Positions 29,618 to 39,737 of a stretch of DNA of 64,000 nt are shown piece after piece (positions within the stretch are counted from its first letter, which is position 1; every line of letters begins with the position of its first letter). The position numbers and the translations under genes were made by a program. The notes beneath the pieces are model-generated. The model made no database searches, was not told the DNA's origin, and saw only the letters and a list, made by a program, of their open reading frames with translations. Source of the stretch: Gammaproteobacteria bacterium (GTDB lineage Bacteria; Pseudomonadota; Gammaproteobacteria; Steroidobacterales; Rariloculaceae); assembly GCA_022826245.1 (NCBI GenBank), contig JAJDVG010000031.1, positions 1-64,000 of the forward strand. Reading direction: 5' to 3'.

Positions 29618-29959
29618 CTAATTTCGCCTCTCCTGAGTCAGGTAGCGGTCGCCGTCGAACCGGTCGAAGTAGTCGCCGATGAGCGGATGGCGTATCGGCG
29701 AGGAGTCGCTCCCGCTGGCCTTGAGGTTGCGCTCGGCAACGTAGGTGGTGTGCTCGGCGCCGTCGACGAGCAGGTGATACCAGGGCCGGTCCTTCGGTGG
29801 ACGGCTCAGCGCGACGTGCTCATACCACTCCTCGCTCAGCATGAACCTTGGATCGACGTCGTAGACGACACCGCGGTAACCGAAGAGCCGATGCTCGACG
29901 ATCTGACCGATGTAGAAGCGGCTTTCGAGTTCGGTCGTCACGGTGCCCGGCCCGGTCAA
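29618..29959 (-). CDS. hspQ: Heat shock protein HspQ (YccV-like)
   Basis: This 113-aa protein matches the HspQ/YccV family (hemimethylated-DNA-binding fold), a Lon protease specificity enhancer. Motifs are FYIGQIVEHRLFGYRGVVYD, VDPRF and RPWYHLLVDGAEHTTYVAERNL. A TTG start at 29959 has GAGGA just upstream; GTG 29941 is an alternative. It lies downstream of mpl on the same strand. Confidence 0.9.
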   Translation of the reverse strand: MTGPGTVTTELESRFYIGQIVEHRLFGYRGVVYDVDPRFMLSEEWYEHVALSRPPKDRPWYHLLVDGAEHTTYVAERNLKASGSDSSPIRHPLIGDYFDRFDGDRYLTQERRN

Positions 29960-30026
29960 AGATCCTCGAGGTCCATGCCCGGCGCCGGTCGGTTGCGTTC
30001 GGGTCCCGTCGCCACGCCGCCCGCCG

Positions 30027-31415
30027 TCAGTCCGCCGCGACGCGCACGTTGCCGCTCTTGAGCGCCTGTTGCAGCAGGCGCGGCAAGCCCTGGAAGCTGC
30101 CGTTGGACATGAGCACGACCTGGTCGCCCCGGGTCAGGTTTCGCGTCAGGCGATGGAGCAACACCTCGACATCGCGTTCGACGGCAAGCTTGTCGCCGAG
30201 CGTCGCAAACGCCGACTCGGGGTCCCAGTCCAGTTGCTCCGACGCGAGCATGAACACGCGGTCGGCATCGTCGAACGCCTGCCTGAGCGCAGCCTCGTGA
30301 ACGCCCATGCGCATCGAGTTCGAGCGCGGCTCGACGACGGCGATGATCCGGCGGTTTTCGTGCTGCGCCCTGAGCGCCGACAGCGTGGTCGCGATCTCCG
30401 TCGGATGATGCGCGAAGTCCTCGTACACGGAGACGGCCTGGTACACGCCGCGCTTCTCGAGCCGGCGCTTGACCCCCTGAAACTGCGACAGCGCCTCGAG
30501 CGCCAGGTCCACGCTGACCCCCGCGTGCACGGCCGAACTGATCGCGGCGAGGGCGTTCTCGAGATTGTGCGGACCGATCAGCGCCCAGCCCGTCTGCCCG
30601 ACCTTCGCGCCGCTGCGCCAGACGCTGAACCGCGACTTGGCGCCGACGAGATCGTAGTTCGCCGCCCAGGTGACGTCCCGGTCGCGGGCGCTGAACGTCT
30701 CCACGGGAGTCCACGTACCGGTGGCAAGCAACTCGGCGATATTGGGGTCGCGGCCGTTGACCGTGATCAGCCCCCGACCGGGGATCGTGCGCAACAGGAG
30801 CTGGAACTGGGCCAGAATCGCCTCGAGATTCGGGTAGATGTCCGCGTGATCGAATTCGATGTTCGTGATCGCGAGCGTGCGCGGCCGGTAGTGGACGAAC
30901 TTCGCCCGCTTGTCGAAGAACGCCGTGTCGTATTCGTCAGCCTCCACGACGAAGTACTTCGATCTGCCGAGGTGCGCCGACATCGAGAAGTTTCTCGGCA
31001 CGCCGCCGACCAGGAATCCCGGATCGAGCCCGGCATAGTCGAGTATCCAGGCCAGCATGCTCGTCGTCGTGGTCTTGCCGTGCGTGCCGGCCACGGCGAA
31101 GACCCACTTGTCCTTGAGCACGTTCGCCGCAAGCCATTCCGGACCCGAGTAGTAGGGCAGCCCGGATTCGAGCAGCGCTTCGACGACGGGATTTCCCCGG
31201 CTCATCACGTTGCCGACGAGGACGCAGTCGAGATCCGCGTTGAGCTGGGCCTGGTCGTAGCCTTCGTGCAGGCGGATGCCGAGCTTTCTGAGCTGCGTGC
31301 TCATCGGCGGATAGACGTTCTCGTCGGAGCCCGAGACCTGGTGTCCGGCAGCTTTCGCGAGCGCCGCAACGCCACCCATGAAGGTGCCGCAGATTCCGAG
31401 AATGTGGATGCGCAT
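30027..31415 (-). CDS. mpl: UDP-MurNAc-tripeptide ligase Mpl
   Basis: The 462-aa Mur ligase recycles peptidoglycan by joining murein tripeptide to UDP-MurNAc. Motifs are HILGICGTFMGGVAALAKAAGH, the ATP loop GTHGKTTTTSM, EADEYDTAFFDKR, NIEFDHADIYPNL, the GPHNLENALAAI loop, and EDFAHHPTEI, which are Mpl-specific versions of MurC motifs. ATG 31415 overlaps the stop of the upstream membrane-protein gene (ATGA). Confidence 0.94.
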   Translation of the reverse strand: MRIHILGICGTFMGGVAALAKAAGHQVSGSDENVYPPMSTQLRKLGIRLHEGYDQAQLNADLDCVLVGNVMSRGNPVVEALLESGLPYYSGPEWLAANVLKDKWVFAVAGTHGKTTTTSMLAWILDYAGLDPGFLVGGVPRNFSMSAHLGRSKYFVVEADEYDTAFFDKRAKFVHYRPRTLAITNIEFDHADIYPNLEAILAQFQLLLRTIPGRGLITVNGRDPNIAELLATGTWTPVETFSARDRDVTWAANYDLVGAKSRFSVWRSGAKVGQTGWALIGPHNLENALAAISSAVHAGVSVDLALEALSQFQGVKRRLEKRGVYQAVSVYEDFAHHPTEIATTLSALRAQHENRRIIAVVEPRSNSMRMGVHEAALRQAFDDADRVFMLASEQLDWDPESAFATLGDKLAVERDVEVLLHRLTRNLTRGDQVVLMSNGSFQGLPRLLQQALKSGNVRVAAD

Positions 31416-31942
31416 CAGCCGCTTACGGACGCAGCCGCCGAAAACGCATTCTGGACGAAAATCGAGACCATGACGTACGGTAGCACGATGAGGAGACCCG
31501 TCATGTACGGCCGCTCGAGGGCGCGCGCCAGAACGAATCCCGCAACGTCGATCGACCAGACGAAGAGCGCGACGGTTAGCAGCGCCGGGAAGGTCGCCTC
31601 GATCTCGCTCGCCTGAAGCGCGGCGGTCCATGCCCACAGCGGGATGCCCACCAGATTGAAGAACGTGTCGACCCCGAGCAGCGCGGTGGCCGTCTGCAGG
31701 AAGCGGCTGCGGAACTTGACGACTTCGAGTATGAGCCAGACGTAGCCGAGGTAGAGGCCGCAATTGACCACGAACAGCACCGCTGCGGTGCCGTTCAGCG
31801 TTCCGCTACCGGACAGCAGCGCGAAGCCGGCAAGCAGGTAGGCTGCAAGGACGATCCGGAAGAACAGCCGCGATGCGGGCAGCGACTCCGGCCCGCGGCG
31901 GTGCAGCGCGATCTCCACGAACGCGGCAGCTAGACGCCACAC
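31415..31942 (-). CDS. Hypothetical membrane protein coupled to mpl
   Basis: I do not recognise a family. The 175-aa protein has about four to five hydrophobic helices (FRIVLAAYLLAGFALLSG, AAVLFVVNCGLYLGYVWLIL, LLTVALFVWSIDVAGFVLA, GLLIVLPYVMVSIFV) and an N-terminal amphipathic segment. The GTG start at 31942 is not certain. Its stop overlaps the mpl start in an ATGA, so the two are translated together, which hints at a cell-wall role without proving it. Confidence 0.7.
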   Translation of the reverse strand: MWRLAAAFVEIALHRRGPESLPASRLFFRIVLAAYLLAGFALLSGSGTLNGTAAVLFVVNCGLYLGYVWLILEVVKFRSRFLQTATALLGVDTFFNLVGIPLWAWTAALQASEIEATFPALLTVALFVWSIDVAGFVLARALERPYMTGLLIVLPYVMVSIFVQNAFSAAASVSG

Positions 31943-31963
31943 GTCAAACAGGCTTGCGGGAAC

Positions 31964-31985
31964 ACATCGGCATAATATCCGATGT
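31964..31985. promoter_or_regulatory. Inverted repeat in the mpl-operon/rnd divergent gap
   Basis: ACATCGG (31964-31970) and CCGATGT (31979-31985) flank an AT-rich CATAATAT in the 73-bp divergent gap. CATAAT at 31971-31976 is a candidate -10 for the rightward RNase D gene, so the repeat may be an operator. No clear -35 was found. Confidence 0.35.
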
Positions 31986-32015
31986 TGTCGGCATCATGGA
32001 CGCGCGGAGGCGACC

Positions 32016-33101
32016 TTGCCCGAACAGCTGCTGGTTGACGATGCAAGCGCATTGCGCGGTCTCGCCGAGTCCGTTGCAAGCGCAGGGGTCATCGCGGTCG
32101 ATACCGAATTCGTTCGCGAAACCACCTACTTTCCGACGCTCTGCCTGATCCAGCTCGCCACCGACGAGGTCATGGCCTGCGTGGATTGCCTGGCGGATAT
32201 CGACCTGGAGCCGTTGTTCGATGCCCTGTTCGCTCCCGGGCAACGCTGGCTGCTGCACAGCGCGCGCCAGGATCTCGAAGTGCTCTGGAATCACGCGGGC
32301 CGACTGCCGCCGGAGCTGCTCGACACACAGATCGCCGCGGCCCTCGTGGGCTTCGCGCCGCAGCTCGGGCTCGCGGAACTCGTCTCGGAACTGCTTGGCG
32401 CCGCGCTCGACAAGAGTCACGCGCGTACCGACTGGCGGCGGCGACCCCTGTCCAAAGCCGCGTTGAACTACGCTCTTGACGATGTCAGGCACCTGTTGCC
32501 CGCCTGGCAGCGGCTGCGCGTCCGGCTCGTTGAACTGGACCGCCTCGAATGGTTCCGGGAGGACAGCCGACGCCTGCTCGAACTGCCGCCCACCGCCGAT
32601 GCGCGAACGATACTCGAGCGCATGCGCAGCGCCGCCGCCCTGTCCGCCGATGCGCGTGCCGCGGCGCTCGCGCTCGTCCGCTGGCGCGAGCACAGGGCGC
32701 GGGAACTCGATCGTCCGCGCCGCTGGATCATGCGCGACGAACTCGTGATCCGGATCGCCCGAGCCATGCCGCGAACGCGCGAGGAACTGCGCGCCGTACC
32801 GGAACTGCCCGGCCGCCTGGCGAAGCGCTCGGGAAGCGCGATGCTCGCGGCATTGGAGGCATCGCGATCGCCGGCGCTACGCGCCGAAGCCCGCACGATG
32901 CACCCCGGCGCCAGTCCGGACAAGAACCGGCTCAAGGCGCTGCAGGCCGTCGTCCGGGAACGCGCCGCGCGGCTCGGCATTCACGCCGAAGTGCTCGCGA
33001 CGCGGCGGGATCTCAGCGCGCTGGCGGCGGGCATCGAACCTGCGATTCTTGCCGATGGTTGGCGCGCCGCCGTGCTGAAGTCCTCGGCGGACGGGGATTG
33101 A
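32016..33101 (+). CDS. rnd: Ribonuclease D
   Basis: This 361-aa 3'-5' exoribonuclease of the DEDD family trims tRNA and other RNA 3' ends. The exonuclease motifs are visible: VIAVDTEFVRETTYFP (Exo I DxE), SARQDLEVLWN (Exo II) and YALDDVRHLLPAW (Exo III YxxxD), followed by HRDC domains (about 205-280). A TTG start at 32016 is set by a perfect GGAGG 5 nt upstream. Convergent with adk, with a 136-bp empty gap. Confidence 0.94.
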   Translation: MPEQLLVDDASALRGLAESVASAGVIAVDTEFVRETTYFPTLCLIQLATDEVMACVDCLADIDLEPLFDALFAPGQRWLLHSARQDLEVLWNHAGRLPPELLDTQIAAALVGFAPQLGLAELVSELLGAALDKSHARTDWRRRPLSKAALNYALDDVRHLLPAWQRLRVRLVELDRLEWFREDSRRLLELPPTADARTILERMRSAAALSADARAAALALVRWREHRARELDRPRRWIMRDELVIRIARAMPRTREELRAVPELPGRLAKRSGSAMLAALEASRSPALRAEARTMHPGASPDKNRLKALQAVVRERAARLGIHAEVLATRRDLSALAAGIEPAILADGWRAAVLKSSADGD

Positions 33102-33237
33102 TCGGCCAACGGAGCCCGCTCGGCAGCACAGACTCGCGAAAAACGTGCAACCCTTGAAGCGTTGCGGTTGCGTCTATTGCAACGCGGCCGCGACCACGCA
33201 CGCGGGCAAGACCCGGCGAGACGTGCGCGGAGCCTGG

Positions 33238-33885
33238 CTAGGCGAGGCCGAGTGCGCTTCGCAACCGCGCCTGAATTTCGTCGACGGCGCCCTCCGCCGC
33301 GACGGTCTTGAGCAGACCGCGGCCGCGATAGTAGTCGATCAGCGGCGCCGTCTGGCGTTCATATACCGCGAGCCGGTTGGCGATCGCTTCCTCGTTGTCG
33401 TCGTCGCGCCGGAGCAGCTCGCCGCCTGCGTCGCGGCAGGCGGCCAGTTCCTCGGGCGGCGAGAAGTAGATGTTCAGGAGCTTGCCGGTCTTCGAGCAGG
33501 TGCGTCGGCCCGTCAGCCGTTTCATGAGCACGCCCGTGCTCACGTCCATGAGGATCACCGCATCGAGTTCGAGCCCGAGTTCGCCGAGCACGCCGTTGAG
33601 ATCCTCCGCCTGCGCCAGCGTGCGCGGATAGCCGTCGAGAATGAAACCGCCAGCCGCGTCGGCTGCGCCGAAGCGCTCCTTGATCATCGCCGAGACGATC
33701 GCGTCGGAAACGAGTTCCCCGGCCTCCATGACGGCCCTGGCGATGAGCCCGAGTTCGGTGCCTTCGGCAACCGCGGTACGCAACAGGTCGCCGGTCGATA
33801 TCTGCGGCACGCCGCGATCGGACTCGAGCAACTTCGCCTGCGTGCCCTTTCCGGAACCCGGGGCGCCGAGCATGACAATGCGCAT
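33238..33885 (-). CDS. adk: Adenylate kinase, long form with a partly degenerate Cys LID
   Basis: The 215-aa enzyme equilibrates ATP, ADP and AMP. P-loop GAPGSGKGTQAK, AMP-binding QISTGDLLR, GFILDGYPRT and RDDDNEEAI are present. The LID is unusual: the Cys4 zinc version of the family reads CxxC...CxxC, but here it is CSKT and CRDA, so only two of the four cysteines remain. Length matches long-form Adk. Divergent from a DUF1640-like gene. Confidence 0.95.
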   Translation of the reverse strand: MRIVMLGAPGSGKGTQAKLLESDRGVPQISTGDLLRTAVAEGTELGLIARAVMEAGELVSDAIVSAMIKERFGAADAAGGFILDGYPRTLAQAEDLNGVLGELGLELDAVILMDVSTGVLMKRLTGRRTCSKTGKLLNIYFSPPEELAACRDAGGELLRRDDDNEEAIANRLAVYERQTAPLIDYYRGRGLLKTVAAEGAVDEIQARLRSALGLA

Positions 33886-34211
33886 CTGATCAACCCGTTG
33901 GCGCTGTGGCGTTGCGAGGCGGTAAAGCTAGCGGCGGCGGGCTGCGGCGTCAATCGGGAAGGCAGGTGCGCAGCAAGTGTGCCAAGCGGCGCCGATATGA
34001 AGGCAAACGACGATTCGGGCCGGTCCCGATTTTGCCGCCGAACCACGCCTTCTTCGGGCTGGCCCGGGCGCAGCAATCCGGTTTCGGTCTGCTACACTCC
34101 CGCGTGGCGATCATCAGGGTCGAAAATGTCCGATTCAGCGAGAAATTCCGCTTACGCCACGGCCTTTGACAAGAGAGAATGGCCGTCGTCCGCTTATGAG
34201 AACGATGATCG
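33886..34211. other. 326-bp gap between adk and a DUF1640-like gene
   Basis: No gene is seen here. TTGACA at 34166-34171 is a consensus -35 on the plus strand, but only a poor -10 (TTATGA at 34194-34199, spacing 22) follows. The region should hold the divergent promoters of adk and the coiled-coil gene. Confidence 0.35.
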
Positions 34212-34544
34212 ATGCCATCGAGGGATTTCGACACGCTGGCCGCAGCCAGGGATCTGCAGGCTGCCGGAGTGGCACCTGCTCATGCCGAGGCGATCGTGAC
34301 CACCGTCGCCAAGGCCACGAGCGGGCTGCTCACCGAAAGCCGATTCGAGACCGCGATCGAGGACCTGCGCACGGGACTGCGCGCGGAGTTTCGATCGGAG
34401 TTTCGCGAACAGCGCGCATACATGGACCAGCGCCTGGCCGAGTTGAAAAGCGAGCTCTACCGTTATCTGTGGATCCAGGGCGGGTCGATTATCGTGATCC
34501 TGAGTTCCCTATACATGCTCGCGGAGACCTGGTCCCGCAGCTAG
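34212..34544 (+). CDS. Small coiled-coil membrane protein, DUF1640-like
   Basis: The 110-aa protein starts with FDTLAAARDLQAAGVAPAHA, typical of the DUF1640/CCDC90-like family. A charged coiled coil (about 45-83, Glu/Arg/Leu heptads) follows, then one C-terminal membrane helix (GGSIIVILSSLYMLAE). Mitochondrial relatives regulate the calcium uniporter; bacterial members have no settled role. It stands alone between adk and the phosphofructokinase gene. Confidence 0.75.
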   Translation: MPSRDFDTLAAARDLQAAGVAPAHAEAIVTTVAKATSGLLTESRFETAIEDLRTGLRAEFRSEFREQRAYMDQRLAELKSELYRYLWIQGGSIIVILSSLYMLAETWSRS

Positions 34545-34680
34545 TCCTGAAAATCGGCTTTATCGCCCGGTAGCCGCGATCGATCCGGGCGATGCGCATC
34601 TGCCGCGTTCGCTTGTCATCCGTCCCCTGCTATCCTGCGCCACCACGGCCGGCGGCAGGCCGGGCTGTTCGGGAGAAACG

Positions 34681-35943
34681 GTGAAACGCAATGCCTTCTA
34701 CGCCCAGTCGGGGGGCGTGACCTCGGTCATCAACGCGACCGCCTGCGGCGTCATCGAGACCGCACGAAAACACGGCGACAGGATCGGCAAGGTCCTGGCC
34801 GGGCGCAACGGCATCATCGGCGCCCTGACCGAGGACATGATCGACACGAGTGCGGAATCCGCGAGCGCGATCGCGGCGCTCCGGCATACGCCCGGAGGCG
34901 CCTTCGGCTCGGCGCGCTACAAGCTCAGGAAACTCGAGGACGACAGCGCCGAGTACGAGCGCCTGATCGAAGTCTTCCGCGCGCACGACATCGGTTATTT
35001 TTTCTATAACGGCGGCGGCGACTCGATGGACACCGCCCACAAGGTCTCCACCCTCGGCCGCCGCCTGGGTTATCCCGTGACCTGCATCGGGATTCCGAAG
35101 ACCGTCGACAACGACCTGCCCGCGACCGACAACTGCCCGGGCTTCGGCTCGGTGGCCAAGTACATCGCCGTCTCGACGATGGAGGCCGCTCTCGATGTCG
35201 AATCGATGGCGAAAACCTCGACGAAGGTCTTCATCCTTGAAGTCATGGGCCGGCACGCGGGCTGGATCGCGGCGGCGGCGGGGCTGGCGGGATCCGGGCC
35301 GTCACAGGCCCCGCACATCATTCTGTTCCCCGAGATTCCCTTTGATCGCGGCGCCTTCCTCGCGAGGGTCAGCGACTGCGTGACGCGCAACGAATACTGC
35401 GTCATCGCCGTCTCCGAAGGCGCGCGGCTCGCCGACGGCACGTTCCTCGCCGACAGCGGGACGCGCGACGCTTTCGGCCACGCACAGCTCGGGGGCGTGG
35501 CGCCCGTGATCGCGAATCTCGTGAGGAGCGAACTCGGCTACAAGTACCACTACGCGATCGCCGACTACCTGCAGCGGTCCGCGCGCCACATCGCTGCAGG
35601 CGTCGATGTCGAGCAGGCCTATGCGGTCGGCCGCATGGCCGTCGAGTTCGCGCTCGAAGGCGAGAACGCGGTCATGCCGACGATCGTGCGCGAGTCCGAC
35701 GACCCGTACCGCTGGACGATCGGCAAGGTCGCGCTCGGCCGCGTCGCCAACCGCGAAAAGAAGCTGCCGCGGCACTACATCAGCGCCGACGGATTCTCGA
35801 TCACGGGCCGCTGCCGGCGCTACCTGGCGCCGCTCGTTCAGGGCGAAGACTACCCACCGTACAAGGACGGCCTGCCGCTCTACGCGACGCTTCGAAACGA
35901 GCCCGTCGCCCGGCGGCTGAACACCGGGTTTGTGATAGACTGA
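34681..35943 (+). CDS. pfp: Pyrophosphate-dependent 6-phosphofructokinase
   Basis: This 420-aa protein belongs to the PfkA superfamily and interconverts fructose 6-phosphate and fructose 1,6-bisphosphate. Both residues that set phosphoryl-donor choice are of the PPi type: Asp114 in NGGGDS (Gly in ATP enzymes) and Lys140 in PKTVDND (Gly in ATP enzymes). MGRHAGWIAAAAGLA and the substrate-binding ends are typical of long PPi enzymes. The proton pyrophosphatase gene is next, 260 bp downstream on the same strand, in keeping with PPi use. Start at 34681 (GTG, MKRNAFYAQSGG) fits the family. Confidence 0.9.
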   Translation: MKRNAFYAQSGGVTSVINATACGVIETARKHGDRIGKVLAGRNGIIGALTEDMIDTSAESASAIAALRHTPGGAFGSARYKLRKLEDDSAEYERLIEVFRAHDIGYFFYNGGGDSMDTAHKVSTLGRRLGYPVTCIGIPKTVDNDLPATDNCPGFGSVAKYIAVSTMEAALDVESMAKTSTKVFILEVMGRHAGWIAAAAGLAGSGPSQAPHIILFPEIPFDRGAFLARVSDCVTRNEYCVIAVSEGARLADGTFLADSGTRDAFGHAQLGGVAPVIANLVRSELGYKYHYAIADYLQRSARHIAAGVDVEQAYAVGRMAVEFALEGENAVMPTIVRESDDPYRWTIGKVALGRVANREKKLPRHYISADGFSITGRCRRYLAPLVQGEDYPPYKDGLPLYATLRNEPVARRLNTGFVID

Positions 35944-36160
35944 CGCGCTTTTCGCGGCCGGGACGGGTCGAAAACTGCAATAACAACGCGGACTCAGCCT
36001 TGTCGGCCGCATCCTGGCCCCCACCGTTCGGGGCAACGGTTTCAAAGATACCAGCAGTCGGTGGCAGAACTCCGCGTCGCACCGCGACAGGCTTGGCGGT
36101 CTAGCGGCCGGATGCAGCGGGGCGTTGGCCGCGGGTTGTCAACGGGCCGCTTGGCCATAA

Positions 36161-36180
36161 ACATCGCGCGCAAGCGATGT
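36161..36180 (+). promoter_or_regulatory. Hairpin in the hppA leader
   Basis: ACATCGC (36161-36167) and GCGATGT (36174-36180) form a 7-bp stem with a 6-nt loop, ending 10 nt before the GGGAGG ribosome binding site (36191-36196) of hppA. It may tune translation or protect the mRNA 5' end. The rest of the 260-bp pfp-hppA spacer shows no gene. Confidence 0.4.
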
Positions 36181-36203
36181 CCGGATGATTGGGAGGTAAC
36201 GGA

Positions 36204-38285
<2,082 letters not shown>

Positions 38286-38297
38286 GGGGGAACTCCA

Positions 38298-38495
38298 ATG
38301 AATCGGCGTCGCGGCAAGGAAGCTGTCGTCCCAATCGCGGAGGACGAAGCCGGGTGGGTCGAAACCGCCTACCCGCTGCGCTCGCCGAGGAATGCCCGGC
38401 GGCTGCTTGAAGCCAGCCGCCGCGCCGCCGACAAGACAGGCGAACCGACCGATATCGACGAACTCCGGGCCCGTTTGCGACTGGCGAATTCGTGA
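38298..38495 (+). CDS. Small protein resembling the C-terminus of Phd/YefM antitoxins
   Basis: A 65-aa ORF 12 bp after hppA, with a strong GGGGGGA about 6 nt before its ATG, so it is probably translated. The central segment WVETAYPLRSPRNARRLLEA resembles the toxin-binding tail of Phd/YefM antitoxins (pattern ETxYLLxSPxNAxRLLE). The N-terminal DNA-binding half of such antitoxins is absent, and no toxin gene follows. The resemblance is by eye only. Confidence 0.55.
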   Translation: MNRRRGKEAVVPIAEDEAGWVETAYPLRSPRNARRLLEASRRAADKTGEPTDIDELRARLRLANS

Positions 38496-38622
38496 GCCGG
38501 AGTCCGCCGGCAAGCCCGCTGCCGGCTGCACTCAAGCGAACTCCCCCCTCGAGCTCGAGCGCTGATCAGAGTTCGACCCTCAAGACCGACATTTCTTGAG
38601 AATGCGCCTTGTCCGGCTTCGC

Positions 38623-38628
38623 TATACT
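38623..38628 (+). promoter_or_regulatory. Candidate -10 for the pcm-rhodanese-tolC run
   Basis: TATACT at 38623-38628 lies 55 bp before the methyltransferase start. The nearest -35-like sequence (TTGAGA at 38596-38601) is 21 bp away, so spacing is poor. Confidence 0.3.
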
Positions 38629-38682
38629 CCGTAACCTAACCGGCCTTGCGCCGGCGGCGCAATCCACCCCACGGCACACGCG

Positions 38683-39333
38683 ATGAACCTCGAGACGGCC
38701 CGTTCTCAGATGCTCGGGCAACAGATCAGAGCCTGGGACGTGCTCGACGAGCGCGTGCTCGACACGCTGACCCGGGTGCCGCGCGAACGCTTCGTTCCGG
38801 ATGCTTACGCGGATCTCGCGTTCGCCGATATCGAAATCCCGCTCGAGCACGGCCAGCACATGCTGGCGCCGAAACTCGAGGGCCGTCTGCTGCAGGCCCT
38901 GGCCATCGCGCCGATCGACGAAGCACTCGTGATCGGTACGGGCAGCGGTTTCCTGACCGCCTGTGCCGCTCGCCTGGCCGCTCGCGTCACGAGCGTCGAC
39001 ATCTTTCCGGACTTCGTCGACGCGGCCGGCGAACGGCTCGCGAGTCTCGGCGCGGACAACGTCGAACTCGAGGTTGCCGACGCGCTCACGCTCACCCATG
39101 CGGCGAGCTTCGACGCGGTTGCGGTTACCGCGTCGCTGCCCGTGCCCGACGACCGCTTCGCGCGCATGCTGCGTCCGGATGGCCGGCTGTTCGTCGTGGT
39201 CGGGCGCCCGCCGATCATGGAAGCCCGGCTCATCACGATGCGCCCCGGAGGCGAGACGACCGAAGAGAGCCTGTTCGAAACCGTTATCGCACCGATGATC
39301 AACGCCGAGCAGGCCGAGCCCTTCGTGCTCTGA
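38683..39333 (+). CDS. Protein-L-isoaspartate O-methyltransferase-like protein
   Basis: This 216-aa class I methyltransferase resembles Pcm: the N-terminus MLGQQIRAWDVLDERVLDTL and VPRERFVP, and the SAM loop VIGTGSGFLTACAARLA (family GxGxGY). The usual active-site Thr/Ser-rich AYxDxPLPIGxGQTIS segment reads IEIPLEHGQHMLAP, so repair activity is not assured. In Xanthomonas-like genomes a pcm-like gene and a rhodanese gene stand upstream of tolC, exactly as here. Confidence 0.85.
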   Translation: MNLETARSQMLGQQIRAWDVLDERVLDTLTRVPRERFVPDAYADLAFADIEIPLEHGQHMLAPKLEGRLLQALAIAPIDEALVIGTGSGFLTACAARLAARVTSVDIFPDFVDAAGERLASLGADNVELEVADALTLTHAASFDAVAVTASLPVPDDRFARMLRPDGRLFVVVGRPPIMEARLITMRPGGETTEESLFETVIAPMINAEQAEPFVL

Positions 39334-39357
39334 GCCCGTGCGAGCAGGCCCAGCAGC

Positions 39358-39693
39358 ATGTCCGGTATTCCCGAACTGACACCGACCGTGTTTCGCGAGC
39401 GCTGGCCCGCGGCCGACGCCGTCGGCGCACCGATCCTTCTCGATGTCCGCGAGCACGAGGAGCTCGCAATCGCCGCCGTGGCGGGCGCCGTTCACATCCC
39501 GATGGGCGAGATTCCGGCGAGGCTCGCGGAACTTGACCGGGACAGGACGATCGTATGTATGTGCCACGGCGGCGTTCGGAGCCTCCGCGTCGCGGAATTT
39601 CTCGCCGCGAACGGCTACGAGCACCTGTTCAATCTGACCGGCGGCATCGACGCCTGGTCGCAGCAGATCGACCCGTCCATCCCACGTTACTGA
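39358..39693 (+). CDS. Single-domain rhodanese-like sulfurtransferase
   Basis: The 111-aa protein is one rhodanese domain: ILLDVREHEELAIAAVAGAV near the N-terminus, HIPMGEIP, and the active-site Cys in CMCHGGVRS followed by the C-terminal FNLTGGIDAWSQQID. It can transfer sulfane sulfur; its physiological acceptor is unknown. 24 bp after the methyltransferase and 44 bp before tolC, so probably one transcript. Confidence 0.93.
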   Translation: MSGIPELTPTVFRERWPAADAVGAPILLDVREHEELAIAAVAGAVHIPMGEIPARLAELDRDRTIVCMCHGGVRSLRVAEFLAANGYEHLFNLTGGIDAWSQQIDPSIPRY

Positions 39694-39737
39694 CCGCACC
39701 GACTCAAGCGCCCAGATCCAAGCAAAGGACAACCATC

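Noticed and set aside
34166-34573. 135-codon ORF overlapping the DUF1640-like gene in another frame
   Set aside because: Arg/Gly-rich frame-shifted translation; the overlapping frame has the coiled coil and membrane helix.
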